Shown piece after piece: positions 31,109 to 41,895 of a stretch of 64,000 nucleotides of DNA; position 1 is the first letter of the stretch, and each line of letters starts with the position of its first letter. The notes beneath the pieces were generated by a model. That model was not told where the DNA came from, did not search any database, and saw nothing but the letters and a program-made list of their open reading frames with translations. Source of the DNA: Caballeronia sp. INDeC2 (GTDB taxonomy: Bacteria > Pseudomonadota > Gammaproteobacteria > Burkholderiales > Burkholderiaceae). The translations under genes were made by a program, and so were the position numbers. The stretch spans positions 62,001 to 126,000 of the forward strand of contig NZ_JALQDG010000003.1 in NCBI RefSeq assembly GCF_023631325.1. The letters are read 5' to 3'.

Positions 31109-31408
31109 TTATTCGTAGCCGAGTTTGTGAGAGACGATCGGCGCGCAGAAGAGCGCCACCGCGCAGCCGATGATCTTGCCTTGCAGCTCGACGAACGCCG
31201 TATGCGAATCGGCGACGAAGATCACTTCGAGCAACTGCGGCAGGCAGAACACGAACGCCGCGCCGATGAACCAGCGCGTCACCGCCGCAATGCGCCAGCC
31301 ATGCTGCGCGCCGATTCCCGCCGCCACCACGCGCGCCACGCCCAGCGCGACGAGCGAGCCCACGGCCAGTTGGGCTCGGACGTATTCATCGGGAAGGACG
31401 TGCCACAT
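31109..31408 (-). CDS. Small membrane protein, function unknown
   Basis: 99 aa. About three hydrophobic segments (residues 15-33, 42-62 and 75-92). It begins MWHVLPDEYVRAQLAVGSLV and ends PIVSHKLGYE. GAGAAC lies a few bases upstream of the ATG. I do not recognise the family. It is tail-to-tail with copD and stands alone. Confidence 0.7.
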   Translation of the reverse strand: MWHVLPDEYVRAQLAVGSLVALGVARVVAAGIGAQHGWRIAAVTRWFIGAAFVFCLPQLLEVIFVADSHTAFVELQGKIIGCAVALFCAPIVSHKLGYE

Positions 31409-31506
31409 GATCGTTCTCGCTTTTTTTAGTGACTATCGGCAAGGGTACGCGCAGGAAGCTCGGCAGTATGTGCGAAAAAACGCAGTCGTGGGCGAGCCGC
31501 AATCGC

Positions 31507-32322
31507 TCAGAACGTGTGCTCGGGGCCCGGAAAGCTGCCGTCCTTCACGGCGCGCACATACGCTTCGACGGCCGCGAAAATGCTCGGCTGGCCTTGCATG
31601 AAGTCCTTGACGAAGCGCGGCCGCTTGCCGTGAAAGATGCCGAGCATGTCATGCAGCACGAGCACTTGTCCCGAACAGTCGATGCCCGCGCCGATGCCGA
31701 TGGTCGGAATCGCGAGCGCCTGCGTGACGTCGCGCGCGAGCAGCGTAGGCACCGCTTCGATCACGAGCAGTTGGGCGCCCGCGTCCTGCAACGCGATGGC
31801 GTCGCGCTTCATCTGTTCGGCCGCCGCTTCGGACTTGCCCTGCACCTTGAAGCCGCCGAACGCATGCACCGATTGCGGCGTGAGCCCGACGTGTCCGCAC
31901 ACCGGAATCGACCGCTCGACCAGAAAGCGCACGGTATCCGCGAGCCATTCGCCGCCTTCGATCTTCACCATCTGCGCGCCCGCGCGCATCAGTTGCACGG
32001 CGTTCGCGTAGGCCTCTTCCTTCGAGCCGATCGTGCCGAACGGCATGTCCGCGACGATGAGCGCGCTGCGGTTGCCGCGTGCCACCGATGCCGTGTGATA
32101 AGCGATGTCGGCGAGCGTGACGGGCAGCGTCGTGCTGTGCCCTTGCAGCACATTGCCGAGCGAATCGCCGATCAACATGACATCGACGCCCGCGCGTTCG
32201 AGCAGCGCGCCGAAGCTCGCGTCGTAGCACGTGAGCATCGCGATGCGTTCGCCGGCTTCGCGCATGGTTTGAAGCTTGGGTACGGTGATCGTCGAGCGAT
32301 TCGTTTCCTGCAGATACGTCAT
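31507..32322 (-). CDS. panB: 3-methyl-2-oxobutanoate hydroxymethyltransferase
   Basis: 271 aa. First committed step of pantothenate synthesis: ketoisovalerate plus methylene-THF to ketopantoate. Family blocks: [56 protein letters not shown]. It is the last gene of the hda-HAD-pcnB-folK-dNK-panB run. panC is not nearby. Confidence 0.97.
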   Translation of the reverse strand: MTYLQETNRSTITVPKLQTMREAGERIAMLTCYDASFGALLERAGVDVMLIGDSLGNVLQGHSTTLPVTLADIAYHTASVARGNRSALIVADMPFGTIGSKEEAYANAVQLMRAGAQMVKIEGGEWLADTVRFLVERSIPVCGHVGLTPQSVHAFGGFKVQGKSEAAAEQMKRDAIALQDAGAQLLVIEAVPTLLARDVTQALAIPTIGIGAGIDCSGQVLVLHDMLGIFHGKRPRFVKDFMQGQPSIFAAVEAYVRAVKDGSFPGPEHTF

Positions 32323-32371
32323 GATCGTTTCACTAAAGAGTCGCTAAAGAAGGCGTGGCCGCGCGATGCGC

Positions 32372-33052
32372 TCAGACCGATACGCCTTTGACAAAGAATT
32401 CCTTGCGCCCGCGCATCGATTCGATGCGCTCGACGAGGAGCGCTAGATCGTCATCCGATTCGAGCGGGTTCAGGTGCTCCGCATTCACGGTGAGCAACGG
32501 CGTCGCGTCATAGTGATAGAAGAAGTCGTTATAAGCATCGCAGAGCGCGCGCAGATACGAATCGGAGATTTGCAGCTCCATCGGCAGCGCGCGTTTCTGG
32601 ATGCGCGAGAAGAGCACTTCGGGGCTCGCCTGCAGATAGACGACGAGATCGGGCGCGGGCGCGCTCGCACGTATGCGCGAGGCGACCTCCTTGTAGAGCT
32701 GAAACTCGTCGTCGGGCAGCGTGAGACGCGCGAAGAGCTCGCTCTTTTGCGTGAGGAAGTCGGTCATAAACGCGGCGCCGCTCGTCACGATATCGGCGGC
32801 TTCCTGTGTCTGCGACGCGCGCTGCAACGCGAAGCTCAACTGCGTGGAAAGCGCGTGACGCGTGGTGTCGCGATAGAAGCGTTCGAGAAACGGATTGTCT
32901 TGCGGACGCTCGAAGAGCGTGCGCATCGACCAGCGTTCGGCGAGCAGCGTAGCGAGCGTCGTCTTGCCGACGCCGATCGGTCCTTCGATCGCGATATAAC
33001 GATGCGGCGGCCGCAGTTGCGGCGCGGTCACGGTGAGTGGCGGAACGCTCAT
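32372..33052 (-). CDS. Deoxynucleoside kinase (dGK/dAK-like)
   Basis: 226 aa from MSVPPLTVTAPQ. Its ATG overlaps the folK stop in an ATGA, so translation is coupled. The P-loop is IEGPIGVGKTTLA; later blocks FERPQDNPFLERFY and YLQASPEVLFSRIQKR match the dNK fold. The gene is regularly found between folK and panB in Burkholderiales. The preferred nucleoside is not clear. Confidence 0.88.
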   Translation of the reverse strand: MSVPPLTVTAPQLRPPHRYIAIEGPIGVGKTTLATLLAERWSMRTLFERPQDNPFLERFYRDTTRHALSTQLSFALQRASQTQEAADIVTSGAAFMTDFLTQKSELFARLTLPDDEFQLYKEVASRIRASAPAPDLVVYLQASPEVLFSRIQKRALPMELQISDSYLRALCDAYNDFFYHYDATPLLTVNAEHLNPLESDDDLALLVERIESMRGRKEFFVKGVSV

Positions 33053-33606
33053 CGGCAGTCTGTCTTGTCGTTGGAAGGGGCGGTGGTCGCGGCGGCGTCG
33101 CGCGGATTCGTTGCGACCATGCACTGGCACGTCGCGACCTTTTCGATGCGCTGATCGGCGACGCCCGCGATGAACGCATCCGCGCGGCCGCGTTGGGGAA
33201 GAATGAGATCCGGTTCGAGTTCGACTAGCGGCACGAGCACGAAGGCACGCTCGGTCATGCGCGGATGCGGTACGACGAGATCCGCTTCATCGATGCTCGA
33301 TGCGCCGTACAGCAGGATGTCCAGATCGAGCGTGCGCGGCGCATTGCGATACGGCCGCTCGCGCCCGAACTGCTCCTCGATGTGATGACACAAACGCAGA
33401 AGCGATCGCGCCGGCAGGCTCGTTTCGAGCTTCACGACGCAATTGAAGTAGTCGTCGCCCGATGCATCTATCGGCGCGGTGCGATAGACGCTCGATTTCG
33501 CGAGCACGGTGATCGTGTGCTGCTGGGCGAGACACACGACTGCGTCTTTCAAGGTCTGGCGCGCATCGCCGAGATTCGCCCCCAGGCCCAGATAAGCAAT
33601 CGTCAT
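33049..33606 (-). CDS. folK: 2-amino-4-hydroxy-6-hydroxymethyldihydropteridine diphosphokinase
   Basis: 185 aa. Transfers pyrophosphate to the pterin in folate synthesis. It begins MTIAYLGLGANLGDARQTL and contains the HPPK signature RPYRNAPRTLDLDILLYG and PHPRMTERAFVLVPL. It follows pcnB by 78 bases, as in E. coli pcnB-folK. The Asp/Arg-rich tail is not conserved. Confidence 0.96.
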   Translation of the reverse strand: MTIAYLGLGANLGDARQTLKDAVVCLAQQHTITVLAKSSVYRTAPIDASGDDYFNCVVKLETSLPARSLLRLCHHIEEQFGRERPYRNAPRTLDLDILLYGASSIDEADLVVPHPRMTERAFVLVPLVELEPDLILPQRGRADAFIAGVADQRIEKVATCQCMVATNPRDAAATTAPSNDKTDCR

Positions 33607-33684
33607 GGCAGAAGTCCTACGCGTGGGTCACAGCGAAAAGCGGGAAAGCAAGATCGCTCTTCGCTACTGTAACCAAAACCGGCG

Positions 33685-35262
33685 TTACTCGTTGTCGGCG
33701 TCTTCGTGCTTGTTCGCCGCGCTCGGGATCGCGTCGCCATCATTGCCTGATTCGGCCTGATCGATCGGCGCGCCCGGCTCGCCCGAACGGCGTTTCGCGT
33801 TGCTGCGGCGCCTGCGCTTCTTCGGGCCGTTGCGTTCCTTGCCGCCTTGCGACAGCAGCGCTTCACGTTCGGCATGATCGCCGTCGATGAAGTCGCTCCA
33901 CCACTGGCCGATGGCCGCATCGAGTTCGCCCGATTCGCAACGCAGTAGCAGGAAATCATACCCCGCTCTGAATCTTTGGTGTTCCAGCAGCTTCAGCGCG
34001 CTGCGGCCGCGCTTTTCCAGCCGATGTTGAAGACTCCAGATCTCGCGCATGTCCGACGAGAAGCGTTTGTGGATCGCGAGTTTTTCGGTCTGCATGTCGA
34101 GGACATCGTCCATCGCGCGATGCAATGCAGGCACCGGATATTCGCCGTTCGCGGTGTATTGCTGCCAGCGCGTCTGCACGTCGTGCCACAAGAGCGTGGC
34201 GAAGAGAAAGCCCGGCGAAACCGGCTTGCCCGCGCGCACGCGCTCGTCGGTGCTCGTGAGCGCGAGCGTGACGAACTTCTCGCCGTGCGGCTGTTCGAGC
34301 ACGACGTCGAGCAGCGGCAGCACGCCATGATGCAAGCCTTCCTGACGCAGACGGGTAAGACAGGCGAGCGCATGACCGGATAGCAGCAGCTTCAGCATTT
34401 CGTCGAAGAGACGCGCGGCCGGCACGTTGTTCATCAGATCCGCGAGATCCTTGATCGGCGCGCGCGTGGCTTCGTCGATCTCGAAGCCTAGCTTCGCCGC
34501 GAAACGCACGACGCGCAGCATGCGCACCGGATCTTCGCGATAACGCGTGGCCGGATCGCCGATCATGCGCAACAGGCGCGCGCGGATGTCGGCCATGCCG
34601 TCGTGATAATCCAGCACGGTTTGCGTGGCCGGATCGTAGTACATCGCGTTGATGGTGAAGTCGCGGCGCGTGGCGTCTTCGTGCTGCTCACCCCAGACGT
34701 TGTCGCGCAACACGCGGCCGCTCGCATCGACGGCGTGCGTGCGGCCATCGAGCTCGCCGCGCCTGAGCCGCCGCGGCGGTTCCGAGGCCGGTTCGGGCGG
34801 GGCGTCCATCAACGCGCGAAACGTCGATGTCTCGATGATCTCCTGGCCGAACTGCACGTGCACGATTTGAAAGCGCCGCCCGATGATGCGCGCGCGGCGA
34901 AAGAGCTTTTGCACCTGATCGGGCGTGGCGTCGGTGGCGACGTCGAAGTCTTTCGGCGCGACGCCGAGCAGCAGATCGCGCACCGCGCCGCCGACGATGA
35001 ACGCGCGATGCCCCGCGTGCTGCAGACCGTCGGTCACGCGGACCGCGTTCTTCGAGATCAGCGACGGATCGATGCCGTGTATCTCCGACGACAGGATCAC
35101 CGGCACGTTCGGGTCGCGCTTCGCGGGCGCGGCGGCTTTCTTGCGCGTGCTCTTGCGAGCGGGCTTGGTGTCGGGCGAAGCAGCCGGCGTATCGTTCGCT
35201 GTGCTTTCGTTGGAGTCGGCGCTATCTTGCCCGAACAGCTTGCGGATAAGTTTTTTAATCAC
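33685..35262 (-). CDS. pcnB: Poly(A) polymerase I
   Basis: 525 aa. Adds 3' poly(A) tails that promote mRNA decay. Catalytic head: FIVGGAVRDLLLG then KDFDVATDA (the DxD pair). Pro/Arg-rich C-terminus ends in a basic stretch KKRRRRSNAKRR. The N-terminal 45 residues are low-complexity Lys/Ser/Ala. Its start overlaps the stop of the HAD gene by eight bases. Confidence 0.95.
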   Translation of the reverse strand: MIKKLIRKLFGQDSADSNESTANDTPAASPDTKPARKSTRKKAAAPAKRDPNVPVILSSEIHGIDPSLISKNAVRVTDGLQHAGHRAFIVGGAVRDLLLGVAPKDFDVATDATPDQVQKLFRRARIIGRRFQIVHVQFGQEIIETSTFRALMDAPPEPASEPPRRLRRGELDGRTHAVDASGRVLRDNVWGEQHEDATRRDFTINAMYYDPATQTVLDYHDGMADIRARLLRMIGDPATRYREDPVRMLRVVRFAAKLGFEIDEATRAPIKDLADLMNNVPAARLFDEMLKLLLSGHALACLTRLRQEGLHHGVLPLLDVVLEQPHGEKFVTLALTSTDERVRAGKPVSPGFLFATLLWHDVQTRWQQYTANGEYPVPALHRAMDDVLDMQTEKLAIHKRFSSDMREIWSLQHRLEKRGRSALKLLEHQRFRAGYDFLLLRCESGELDAAIGQWWSDFIDGDHAEREALLSQGGKERNGPKKRRRRSNAKRRSGEPGAPIDQAESGNDGDAIPSAANKHEDADNE

Positions 35263-35941
35263 GTGTGTCGAACAGGTTCAGGATGCGCCAGCCTTTGGCT
35301 TGCGCATGCGCGCGCAGGGTGTCGTCGGGGTTGGTCGCGACCGGATCGGTGACGCGCTCAAGCAGCGGGATGTCGTTGTGCGAGTCGCTGTAGAAATAGC
35401 TGTGTTTGAAGTCGGACAGCTTCTTGCCGATCGACGCGAGCCATTGCTCGACCCGCACGATCTTTCCTTCGCGATAACTCGGCGTGCCGGTCGGCCGGCC
35501 GGTGAGCGCTCCATGCGGATGGTCGTCCACCGTTTCCACTTCACATGCGATCAACGTTTCGATGCCGAAGGCTTCCGCGATCGGCGCGGTGATGAACGCG
35601 TTGGTCGCCGTGACGAGGCAGCACAGATCGCCGTTGTCCTGATGCTCGCGCACCAGCGTGACGGCGGCCGGCACGATGCGCGGATTGATCACCTCGCGCA
35701 TGAACTGTGTGTGCCAGTCGGTGAGTTGCTCGCGCGAGTACTTCGCGAGCGGCGCGAGCATCGCGTGCAGATACGCGTTGATGTCGAGGACGCCCGCCTT
35801 GTAATCGGCGTAGAAAGCATCGTTCTGACGCGCGAAGGATTTCGCGTCGACGATGCCGAGCTTGACCATGAAGCGGCCCCATTCGTGGTCGCTGTCGGTG
35901 GGAATGAGCGTGTGGTCGAGATCAAAGAGGGCGAGGTTCAT
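35255..35941 (-). CDS. HAD-IB hydrolase (SerB-like phosphatase)
   Basis: 228 aa from MNLALFDLDHTLIPTDSD; a much longer upstream frame lies over hda and is not coding. Motif I DLDHTL, motif II LVTATNAFI, motif IV YFYSDSHNDIPLLE. It belongs to the subfamily IB with phosphoserine phosphatase-like enzymes; the CicA-like substrate is undefined. It lies 11 bases after hda and overlaps pcnB. Confidence 0.9.
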   Translation of the reverse strand: MNLALFDLDHTLIPTDSDHEWGRFMVKLGIVDAKSFARQNDAFYADYKAGVLDINAYLHAMLAPLAKYSREQLTDWHTQFMREVINPRIVPAAVTLVREHQDNGDLCCLVTATNAFITAPIAEAFGIETLIACEVETVDDHPHGALTGRPTGTPSYREGKIVRVEQWLASIGKKLSDFKHSYFYSDSHNDIPLLERVTDPVATNPDDTLRAHAQAKGWRILNLFDTRD

Positions 35942-35952
35942 GGGTGCGCATT

Positions 35953-36756
35953 TTACTTGAAGCGGGTCGGGGCGTTGTCCGGCGCGGCCGGGCCGGAATC
36001 GGGGCCGGCCGGATCGCCGAGAAGATCGGACGACCGCTCTTGCGCCGACACCGGGACGAGCGGCGCGGCGCGGCCGCTTTGCTGGAGCATCGTGCGCAGG
36101 AGTGCGCGCGTCACCGCGCGCTTTTGCTCGAGCGAGAAGCGGTCGAGCTCGTCGAGCAGGGCCATGAGGCTCGGCATGTCGCGCCGGAAGTGCGTGAGCA
36201 GATAGCCGGGCACGTCCTCGGCGAGGACGATGCCGCGTTCGCGCGCCGCGTGCTTCAGCACCGACGCCTTCGCTTCGTCGGAAAGCGGCTGCAGATGGAA
36301 CACGAGGCCCCAGCCGAGCCGCGTGCGCAGGTCTTCGCGCACGGTGAGCGCGAGCGGCGCGTCGTTGCCGGTCGCGACGAGGGCGCTCGTCGGATGCGCG
36401 CGCACTTCGTTGAAGAGATTGAAGAGGGCGATTTGCTGCGCGGCCGACAGGCGGTCGCAATCGTCGACGGCGTAGAGCGTCACGCGCGGATCGAAACCGA
36501 ATGCGTTGAGCGCGCTTTGCGGGCTGAGATAGCGCGCATGGCCATTCGCCTCGTGCGTGAGCGCCTGAAGCAGATGGCTGCGGCCGCTGCCCGGCTCGCC
36601 CCACACGTAGAACGAGCGGTCGGCGACCGGCCCGGCCGCGAGTGCGCCTTCGAGCGCGCGCAACCGCGCGATCAGTTCGTGATTGCCGGCGGCGAAAAAA
36701 TTGTCGAAGGTGGCGGGCGGCGGCGTGCCCAGATCGAGCGTCAGTTGGCGTTGCAC
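35953..36756 (-). CDS. hda: DnaA regulatory inactivator Hda
   Basis: 267 aa from a GTG at 36756 ([20 protein letters not shown]), where the clamp-binding QLTLDL motif begins as in other Hda proteins; no strong ribosome site is visible, so the start is moderately sure. AAA+ domain with [15 protein letters not shown] (P-loop) and DDCDRL (Walker B). Hda with the beta clamp stimulates ATP hydrolysis by DnaA after initiation. It is first in its operon and divergent from purM. Confidence 0.9.
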   Translation of the reverse strand: MQRQLTLDLGTPPPATFDNFFAAGNHELIARLRALEGALAAGPVADRSFYVWGEPGSGRSHLLQALTHEANGHARYLSPQSALNAFGFDPRVTLYAVDDCDRLSAAQQIALFNLFNEVRAHPTSALVATGNDAPLALTVREDLRTRLGWGLVFHLQPLSDEAKASVLKHAARERGIVLAEDVPGYLLTHFRRDMPSLMALLDELDRFSLEQKRAVTRALLRTMLQQSGRAAPLVPVSAQERSSDLLGDPAGPDSGPAAPDNAPTRFK

Positions 36757-36967
36757 GGGAGATCGGTGTCGTCGGGCCTTGAGTCGGGCATATCTTGAAA
36801 ACTGCCGGATGAGCCGCGGGTATACGCGCAAAGCCGCGGCCGAACGCCCTGTGCGCCCATCGCTCGGGGCGCTTTCGAAATCGCCTTCGATCTCGAAAAG
36901 AGCGCCTTCGCGGTTTCTGGCGAACGCGGGAAAATCCAGCCGGCCGACCGTCGTCGGGTCATCATCG

Positions 36968-36986
36968 GGTAAAATCGCATTTTACC
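36968..36986. promoter_or_regulatory. Perfect dyad at the purM promoter
   Basis: GGTAAAAT-CGC-ATTTTACC is a perfect 8-bp inverted repeat, 20 bases before the purM ATG, in the 250-base hda-purM divergent region. It contains TAAAAT, a plausible -10. The symmetry suggests an operator or a small 5' hairpin. It is not a match I know for a PurR box. Confidence 0.5.
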
Positions 36987-37006
36987 GACCTTCTCGCTTC
37001 CTCCCC

Positions 37007-38062
37007 ATGAATCAACCGAAATCCGCTCCGGACGCCCAGGGTTTGTCGTATCGCGACGCGGGCGTGGACATCGACGCAGGCGACGCGCTCGTCGACCGGA
37101 TCAAGCCCTTTGCCAAGAAAACGTTGCGTGACGGCGTGCTGGGCGGCATCGGCGGATTCGGTGCGCTCTTCGAAGTGCCGAAGAAGTACAAGGAGCCGGT
37201 GCTCGTATCGGGCACGGACGGCGTCGGCACGAAGCTGCGCCTCGCGTTCACGCTGAACCGGCATGACACCGTCGGCCAGGATCTCGTCGCGATGAGCGTG
37301 AACGACATCCTCGTCCAGGGCGCCGAGCCGCTCTTTTTCCTCGATTACTTCGCGTGCGGCAAGCTCGACGTGGACACCGCCGCCGATGTCGTGAAGGGCA
37401 TCGCGACGGGTTGCGAGCTCGCGGGCTGCGCGCTGATCGGCGGCGAGACGGCGGAAATGCCGGGCATGTATCCCGATGGCGAGTATGACCTCGCGGGCTT
37501 CGCGGTCGGTGCGGTGGAAAAGAGCAAGATTATCGACGGCAGCACGATCAAGCCGGGCGACGTGGTGCTCGGGCTGGCTTCGAGCGGGATTCATTCGAAC
37601 GGATATTCGCTGGTGCGCAAGATCATCGAGCGCGCGAATCCCGATCTGAACGCCGACTTCGACGGCCGCTCGCTCGCCGACGCGCTGATGGCGCCGACGC
37701 GCATCTACGTGAAGCCGCTGCTTTCGACGATGCAAAGCGTGACCGTGAAGGGCATGGCGCATATCACGGGCGGCGGGCTGGTCGAGAACATTCCGCGCGT
37801 GCTGCGTGACGGACTGACGGCGGAGCTGGATCATCGCGCATGGCCGCTGCCGCCGCTGTTCGCGTGGCTGCAGAAGCACGGCGGCGTCGCGGATGCGGAG
37901 ATGCATCGCGTTTTCAACTGCGGTATCGGTATGGCGGTGATCGTCGCGGCGGAAGATGCCGATGCGGCTACCGGTCTGCTGTCGGCTGCGGGCGAGCAGG
38001 TGTGGAAGATAGGCGTCGTGCGCGAGAGCAAGGAAGGGGAGGCGCAGACGGTGGTGGTGTGA
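37007..38062 (+). CDS. purM: Phosphoribosylformylglycinamidine cyclo-ligase (AIR synthetase)
   Basis: 351 aa from [20 protein letters not shown]; the frame is open upstream but not coding. Fifth step of purine synthesis. Family blocks: [58 protein letters not shown]. Length is normal. A clear terminator follows. Divergent from hda. Confidence 0.97.
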   Translation: MNQPKSAPDAQGLSYRDAGVDIDAGDALVDRIKPFAKKTLRDGVLGGIGGFGALFEVPKKYKEPVLVSGTDGVGTKLRLAFTLNRHDTVGQDLVAMSVNDILVQGAEPLFFLDYFACGKLDVDTAADVVKGIATGCELAGCALIGGETAEMPGMYPDGEYDLAGFAVGAVEKSKIIDGSTIKPGDVVLGLASSGIHSNGYSLVRKIIERANPDLNADFDGRSLADALMAPTRIYVKPLLSTMQSVTVKGMAHITGGGLVENIPRVLRDGLTAELDHRAWPLPPLFAWLQKHGGVADAEMHRVFNCGIGMAVIVAAEDADAATGLLSAAGEQVWKIGVVRESKEGEAQTVVV

Positions 38063-38085
38063 TATCGCCGGGTTGCGCTGACAAG

Positions 38086-38118
38086 AACCCTCGCCGTGTG
38101 CGAGGGTTTTTTGTTTTT
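38086..38118 (+). terminator. Intrinsic terminator of purM
   Basis: Stem AACCCTCG / CGAGGGTT (38086-38093 with 38101-38108), 7-base loop, followed by TTTTTTGTTTTT. It sits 24 bases past the purM stop and between two convergent genes. Confidence 0.9.
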
Positions 38119-38123
38119 GAAGC

Positions 38124-39071
38124 CTACATTCGCGATATCCGCTGCACTGCCTCCATCGCCCGCCCGGTCGCATCCCCCGCGCAGCAATCCACCACGATGC
38201 GCTCCGGCATCGCCCTTAGCCACGTCAACTGCCGCTTGCACAACTGCCGCGTTGCAAAGATGCCCTTGTCGCGCATCTCGTCGTAGCTTGTTGCGCCATC
38301 GAGGTATTCCCACGCTTGCCGATAACCGACGCAGCGCATCGACGGCATCGACAGATCGAGATCGCCGCGCGCGCGCAGCCGCTTCACTTCGTCGATGAAA
38401 CCCTGCGCGAGCATCGCATCGAAGCGCGCGGCGATGCGCGCATGCAGCACCGCGCGATCGGACGGCTCCAGCGCGATCGGCACGAAGCGATACGGCGCAT
38501 CCACGTGCTGTGTGCGTGGCGCGGCGAGGAGCGTGGACATCGGCTGTCCGGTCAGCATGAAGATTTCGAGCGCGCGCTGGATGCGCTGCGAGTCGTTCGG
38601 GGCGAGCCGCGCGGCCGTTTGCGGATCGACCGTTGCGAGCCGTGCGTGGAGCGCCGGCCAGCCGTCGCGTGCGGCATCGGCGTCGAGCGCGGCGCGAACG
38701 TCGGCATCGGCAGTGGGAAGATCGTTCAGGCCTTGCGTCAGCGCCTTGTAGTACAGCATCGTGCCGCCGACCAGCAACGGCACATTCCCCCGCGCGACGA
38801 TCTCTCCGACGAGCCGCAGCGCATCCGCGCGAAACTGCGCGGCGGAGTAGCTTTCGGCGGGATCGATGATGTCGATCAGATGATGCGGCGCCGCCGCGCG
38901 CTCCGCATCGCTCGGCTTGGCCGTGCCGATATCCATCTCGCGATAGACGAGCGCCGAATCCACACTGACGATCTCGACCGGATGCCGCGCCGCGAACGCG
39001 AGCGCCGCCGCCGTTTTGCCCGACGCCGTCGGCCCGAGCAGACAGGCCACACGAAAAGCGGTATTGCTCAT
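38124..39071 (-). CDS. miaA: tRNA dimethylallyltransferase
   Basis: 315 aa from [20 protein letters not shown]. Its ATG overlaps the mutL stop (ATGA), so the pair is translationally coupled, as mutL-miaA is in many proteobacteria. It prenylates A37 of UNN-decoding tRNAs; MiaB at 11-12 kb acts on the product. The P-loop GPTASGKT and the block [16 protein letters not shown] are intact. Confidence 0.97.
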   Translation of the reverse strand: MSNTAFRVACLLGPTASGKTAAALAFAARHPVEIVSVDSALVYREMDIGTAKPSDAERAAAPHHLIDIIDPAESYSAAQFRADALRLVGEIVARGNVPLLVGGTMLYYKALTQGLNDLPTADADVRAALDADAARDGWPALHARLATVDPQTAARLAPNDSQRIQRALEIFMLTGQPMSTLLAAPRTQHVDAPYRFVPIALEPSDRAVLHARIAARFDAMLAQGFIDEVKRLRARGDLDLSMPSMRCVGYRQAWEYLDGATSYDEMRDKGIFATRQLCKRQLTWLRAMPERIVVDCCAGDATGRAMEAVQRISRM

Positions 39072-41020
39072 TGCCCGCGCATGAAAAGGCGGTCGAGATC
39101 GGCGAGTGTGAGTTGAAACCACGTCGGCCGGCCGTGATTGCACTGGTCGGCGCGCTCGGTCGCTTCCATCTGGCGCAGCAGCGCGTTCATTTCGTCGAGC
39201 GTAAGCCGGCGATTCGCGCGCACCGCGTTGTGACACGCGAGCGTGCCCAGCAATTCATGTTGACGTTCGGTGAGCACGCGCGATCCGCCATACGCGTGCA
39301 GGTCGGCGAGCACGGCGCGCGCGAGCGATTGCAGATCGGCATCCTTCAGCAACGCGGGCACCGCGCGGATCGCGATCGACGTCGGCGACAGCACCGCGAG
39401 ATCGAAACCGAGCGCATCGAGCGTGTCGCGCTCTTCCTCGACGATGCCGATCTCGACCGGTTCGGCCGTCATCGACACGGGAATCAGGAGCGGCTGCACC
39501 GCGATCGCGCGATCGGCGAGCGCGTGTTTGAACTGCTCGTAGAGAATGCGCTCGTGCGCGGCGTGCATGTCGACGATCACGAGACCGCGCGCGTTTTGCG
39601 CCAGCACGTAGATGCCGTGAATCTGACCGACGGCGAAACCGAGCGGCTGTTCGTCGGCGTGGTCGAGTGCGCTGTCGCTCGCCATGACGGGCGCCGATGG
39701 CCGCTCGTCCACGCTCGGGTAAGGCGTGTCGATGGATGTCGTCGCGTTCGGCGTGCCCGCGCCGGTGTCCTTGCGCCCGAAGAGGGCGTCATACAGAGCG
39801 AGCGGTTGCGCGACCGGCAGCGTGCCCTGCGTCATGCGCGACTGGCGCATCCAGTTCGTGCCGTTCTCGCTTTTCAGATGCAGCGCGTCCGGCGTGCCGG
39901 CGAAAGGCTTCGCGCTGAACGACGCGGGGCCGGTCGGCTGCAACTGCGCCGCGTGTCCGCCCGATGTCGTTTCCGGTGAAGCACCCGCGTGGCGGGCGAG
40001 CGCGCGCTGCACGGCGTGAAAGACGTACTGATGTATCGAACGCGTATCGCGAAAGCGCACTTCGATCTTCGACGGATGCACGTTCACATCGACGGATTCG
40101 GGCGGCAGATCGAGAAACAGCACGTACGCCGGATAGCGATTGCCGTGCAGCACGTCTTCGTACGCGGCGCGCACCGCGTGCGTGAGCAGCTTGTCGCGCA
40201 CGAAGCGGCCGTTCACGAAGAAATACTGCTGGTCGGCGCGGCCGCGGCTCGCGGTCGGCAGACCCGCGCAACCGTAGACGGCGAGCGGCCCGGCGCGCTC
40301 GTCGAGCGGCAAATGCGCGGTTTCGAACACCTCGCCGAGAATCTTTGCGACGCGCGTGTGCGGATCGCTCGCGTTCCAGTGCTCGACGGCCTTGCCGTTA
40401 TGCATCACCGAAATCGCGACGTCGGGCCGTGCGAGCGCCGTGCGGCGGATCACGTCGAGGCAATGCCCGAGCTCGGTCTGTTCGCTCTTCAGAAACTTGC
40501 GGCGCGCGGGCGTGTTGAAGTACAGCTCGCGCACTTCCATCGTCGTGCCGACGGTCCCTGCCGCCGGCGAGATCGCGCCGGTCTGCGCGTCGATGCGCGT
40601 GGCGTGCGCGCAGCTTTCGGTGCGGCTCGTGATGAACAGTTCCGCAACCGATGCGATCGACGCGATCGCTTCCCCGCGAAACCCGAGCGTAGCGACGGCT
40701 TCCAGCTCGGCGAGCGAGCGGATCTTGCTCGTCGCGTGGCGCAACAGCGCGAGGGGAAGTTCGTTCGGCGGAATGCCGCAGCCGTCGTCGGCGACCACGA
40801 TGCGTTTCACGCCGCCTTCGTCGAGCGTGATGCGCAACGTCGTCGCTCCCGCGTCGAGCGCGTTTTCCAGCAATTCCTTGACGACGGACGCCGGCCGTTC
40901 CACTACCTCGCCCGCGGCGATCTGGCTGATGAGCTGGTCGGGCAGCGGGGCGATGGCGCGCGAACGGCGCACGGCATCGGCGGTCAAATCGGCTGCGGAA
41001 GTTTCGTTGAGGTCGGCCAT
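39068..41020 (-). CDS. mutL: DNA mismatch repair protein MutL
   Basis: 650 aa from [17 protein letters not shown]; an earlier start lies in noncoding sequence. GHKL ATPase head: [39 protein letters not shown]. The C-terminal domain has [12 protein letters not shown], close to the endonuclease motif DQHA-x2-E-x4-E with Q changed to M. This suits bacteria without MutH. The linker (about 375-470) is low complexity. Confidence 0.96.
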   Translation of the reverse strand: MADLNETSAADLTADAVRRSRAIAPLPDQLISQIAAGEVVERPASVVKELLENALDAGATTLRITLDEGGVKRIVVADDGCGIPPNELPLALLRHATSKIRSLAELEAVATLGFRGEAIASIASVAELFITSRTESCAHATRIDAQTGAISPAAGTVGTTMEVRELYFNTPARRKFLKSEQTELGHCLDVIRRTALARPDVAISVMHNGKAVEHWNASDPHTRVAKILGEVFETAHLPLDERAGPLAVYGCAGLPTASRGRADQQYFFVNGRFVRDKLLTHAVRAAYEDVLHGNRYPAYVLFLDLPPESVDVNVHPSKIEVRFRDTRSIHQYVFHAVQRALARHAGASPETTSGGHAAQLQPTGPASFSAKPFAGTPDALHLKSENGTNWMRQSRMTQGTLPVAQPLALYDALFGRKDTGAGTPNATTSIDTPYPSVDERPSAPVMASDSALDHADEQPLGFAVGQIHGIYVLAQNARGLVIVDMHAAHERILYEQFKHALADRAIAVQPLLIPVSMTAEPVEIGIVEEERDTLDALGFDLAVLSPTSIAIRAVPALLKDADLQSLARAVLADLHAYGGSRVLTERQHELLGTLACHNAVRANRRLTLDEMNALLRQMEATERADQCNHGRPTWFQLTLADLDRLFMRGQ

Positions 41021-41222
41021 GCCGAAATTATAACGATTCGCAACGTTTCGCCCCCGGCTCGCCGGACGCGTCCGTCCATGCCCGCCAACGCGTCGCACGA
41101 TGACGCCCGGATAGCGTTTTTTAACCGACTCGACGTACCACTTCGGTATCATGGCGCGACTCCCGCCTTCGATGCCGATGCGCCGCTTTTCCGGCGCGGC
41201 TCCACTTTTTGAGGACAGATTT

Positions 41223-41882
41223 TTGGACACGTTGCTGCAATTCCTGGGACTCATCCTTCACATCGACAAGTCGCTCGGTGTCTTCATCCAGAATTACGGC
41301 GCCTGGGTCTACGCGGTGTTGTTCCTGATCGTGTTCTGCGAAACCGGGCTCGTCGTGTTCCCGTTCCTGCCGGGCGATTCGCTGCTGTTCATCGGCGGAG
41401 CGTTCGCCGCGTCGCACGAAATGGATCTGTTCGCGCTGATCGTGCTGCTGCTCGTCGCGGCGGTGACCGGCAACACGGTGAATTACTGGATCGGCCGCGC
41501 GATCGGGCCCAAAGTCTTCGACACGAACATTCCGGTGCTAGAGCGCTTTCTCGACCGGGCCGCGCTGCAGAAGACGCATAACTTCTACGAGAAGCACGGC
41601 GGCAAGACGATCGTGATCGCGCGTTTCGTGCCGGTGGTGCGGACCTTCGCGCCGTTCGTCGCGGGAGTATCGTCGATGAGTCACGCGCGCTTTCAGTTGT
41701 TCAATATTCTGGGCGCGCTCATCTGGGTGCTTTTGCTGGTGCTGCTCGGCTATTTCTTCGGCAACATTCCATTCATCAAGCAGTATCTGAACGTGATCGT
41801 GCTGGTGGGAATCGGCGCGGCCATCGTGCCGGTCGCCATCGGCGCGCTCTGGAAGATGAGCCGCCGCAATTCCAAGGCTTGA
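41223..41882 (+). CDS. DedA-family inner membrane protein
   Basis: 219 aa from a TTG at 41223 (LDTLLQFLGLILHIDKSLGV). GAGG lies 8 bases upstream, ideal spacing; an ATG at 41151 would start inside the mutL leader and add a hydrophilic stretch. Four to five membrane segments. Family blocks: ETGLVVFPFLPGDSLLF, GNTVNYWIGRAIG, ARFVPVVRTFAPFVAG. DedA proteins are undecaprenyl-phosphate or phospholipid transporters. It is tail-to-tail with the GlsB-like gene. Confidence 0.92.
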   Translation: MDTLLQFLGLILHIDKSLGVFIQNYGAWVYAVLFLIVFCETGLVVFPFLPGDSLLFIGGAFAASHEMDLFALIVLLLVAAVTGNTVNYWIGRAIGPKVFDTNIPVLERFLDRAALQKTHNFYEKHGGKTIVIARFVPVVRTFAPFVAGVSSMSHARFQLFNILGALIWVLLLVLLGYFFGNIPFIKQYLNVIVLVGIGAAIVPVAIGALWKMSRRNSKA

Positions 41883-41895
41883 GGTTGGAACGAGT

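Noticed and set aside
36757..37006. Extension of purM or hda into their long upstream open frames
   Set aside because: Conserved N-termini fix purM at 37007 and hda near 36756; the rest lacks family similarity.
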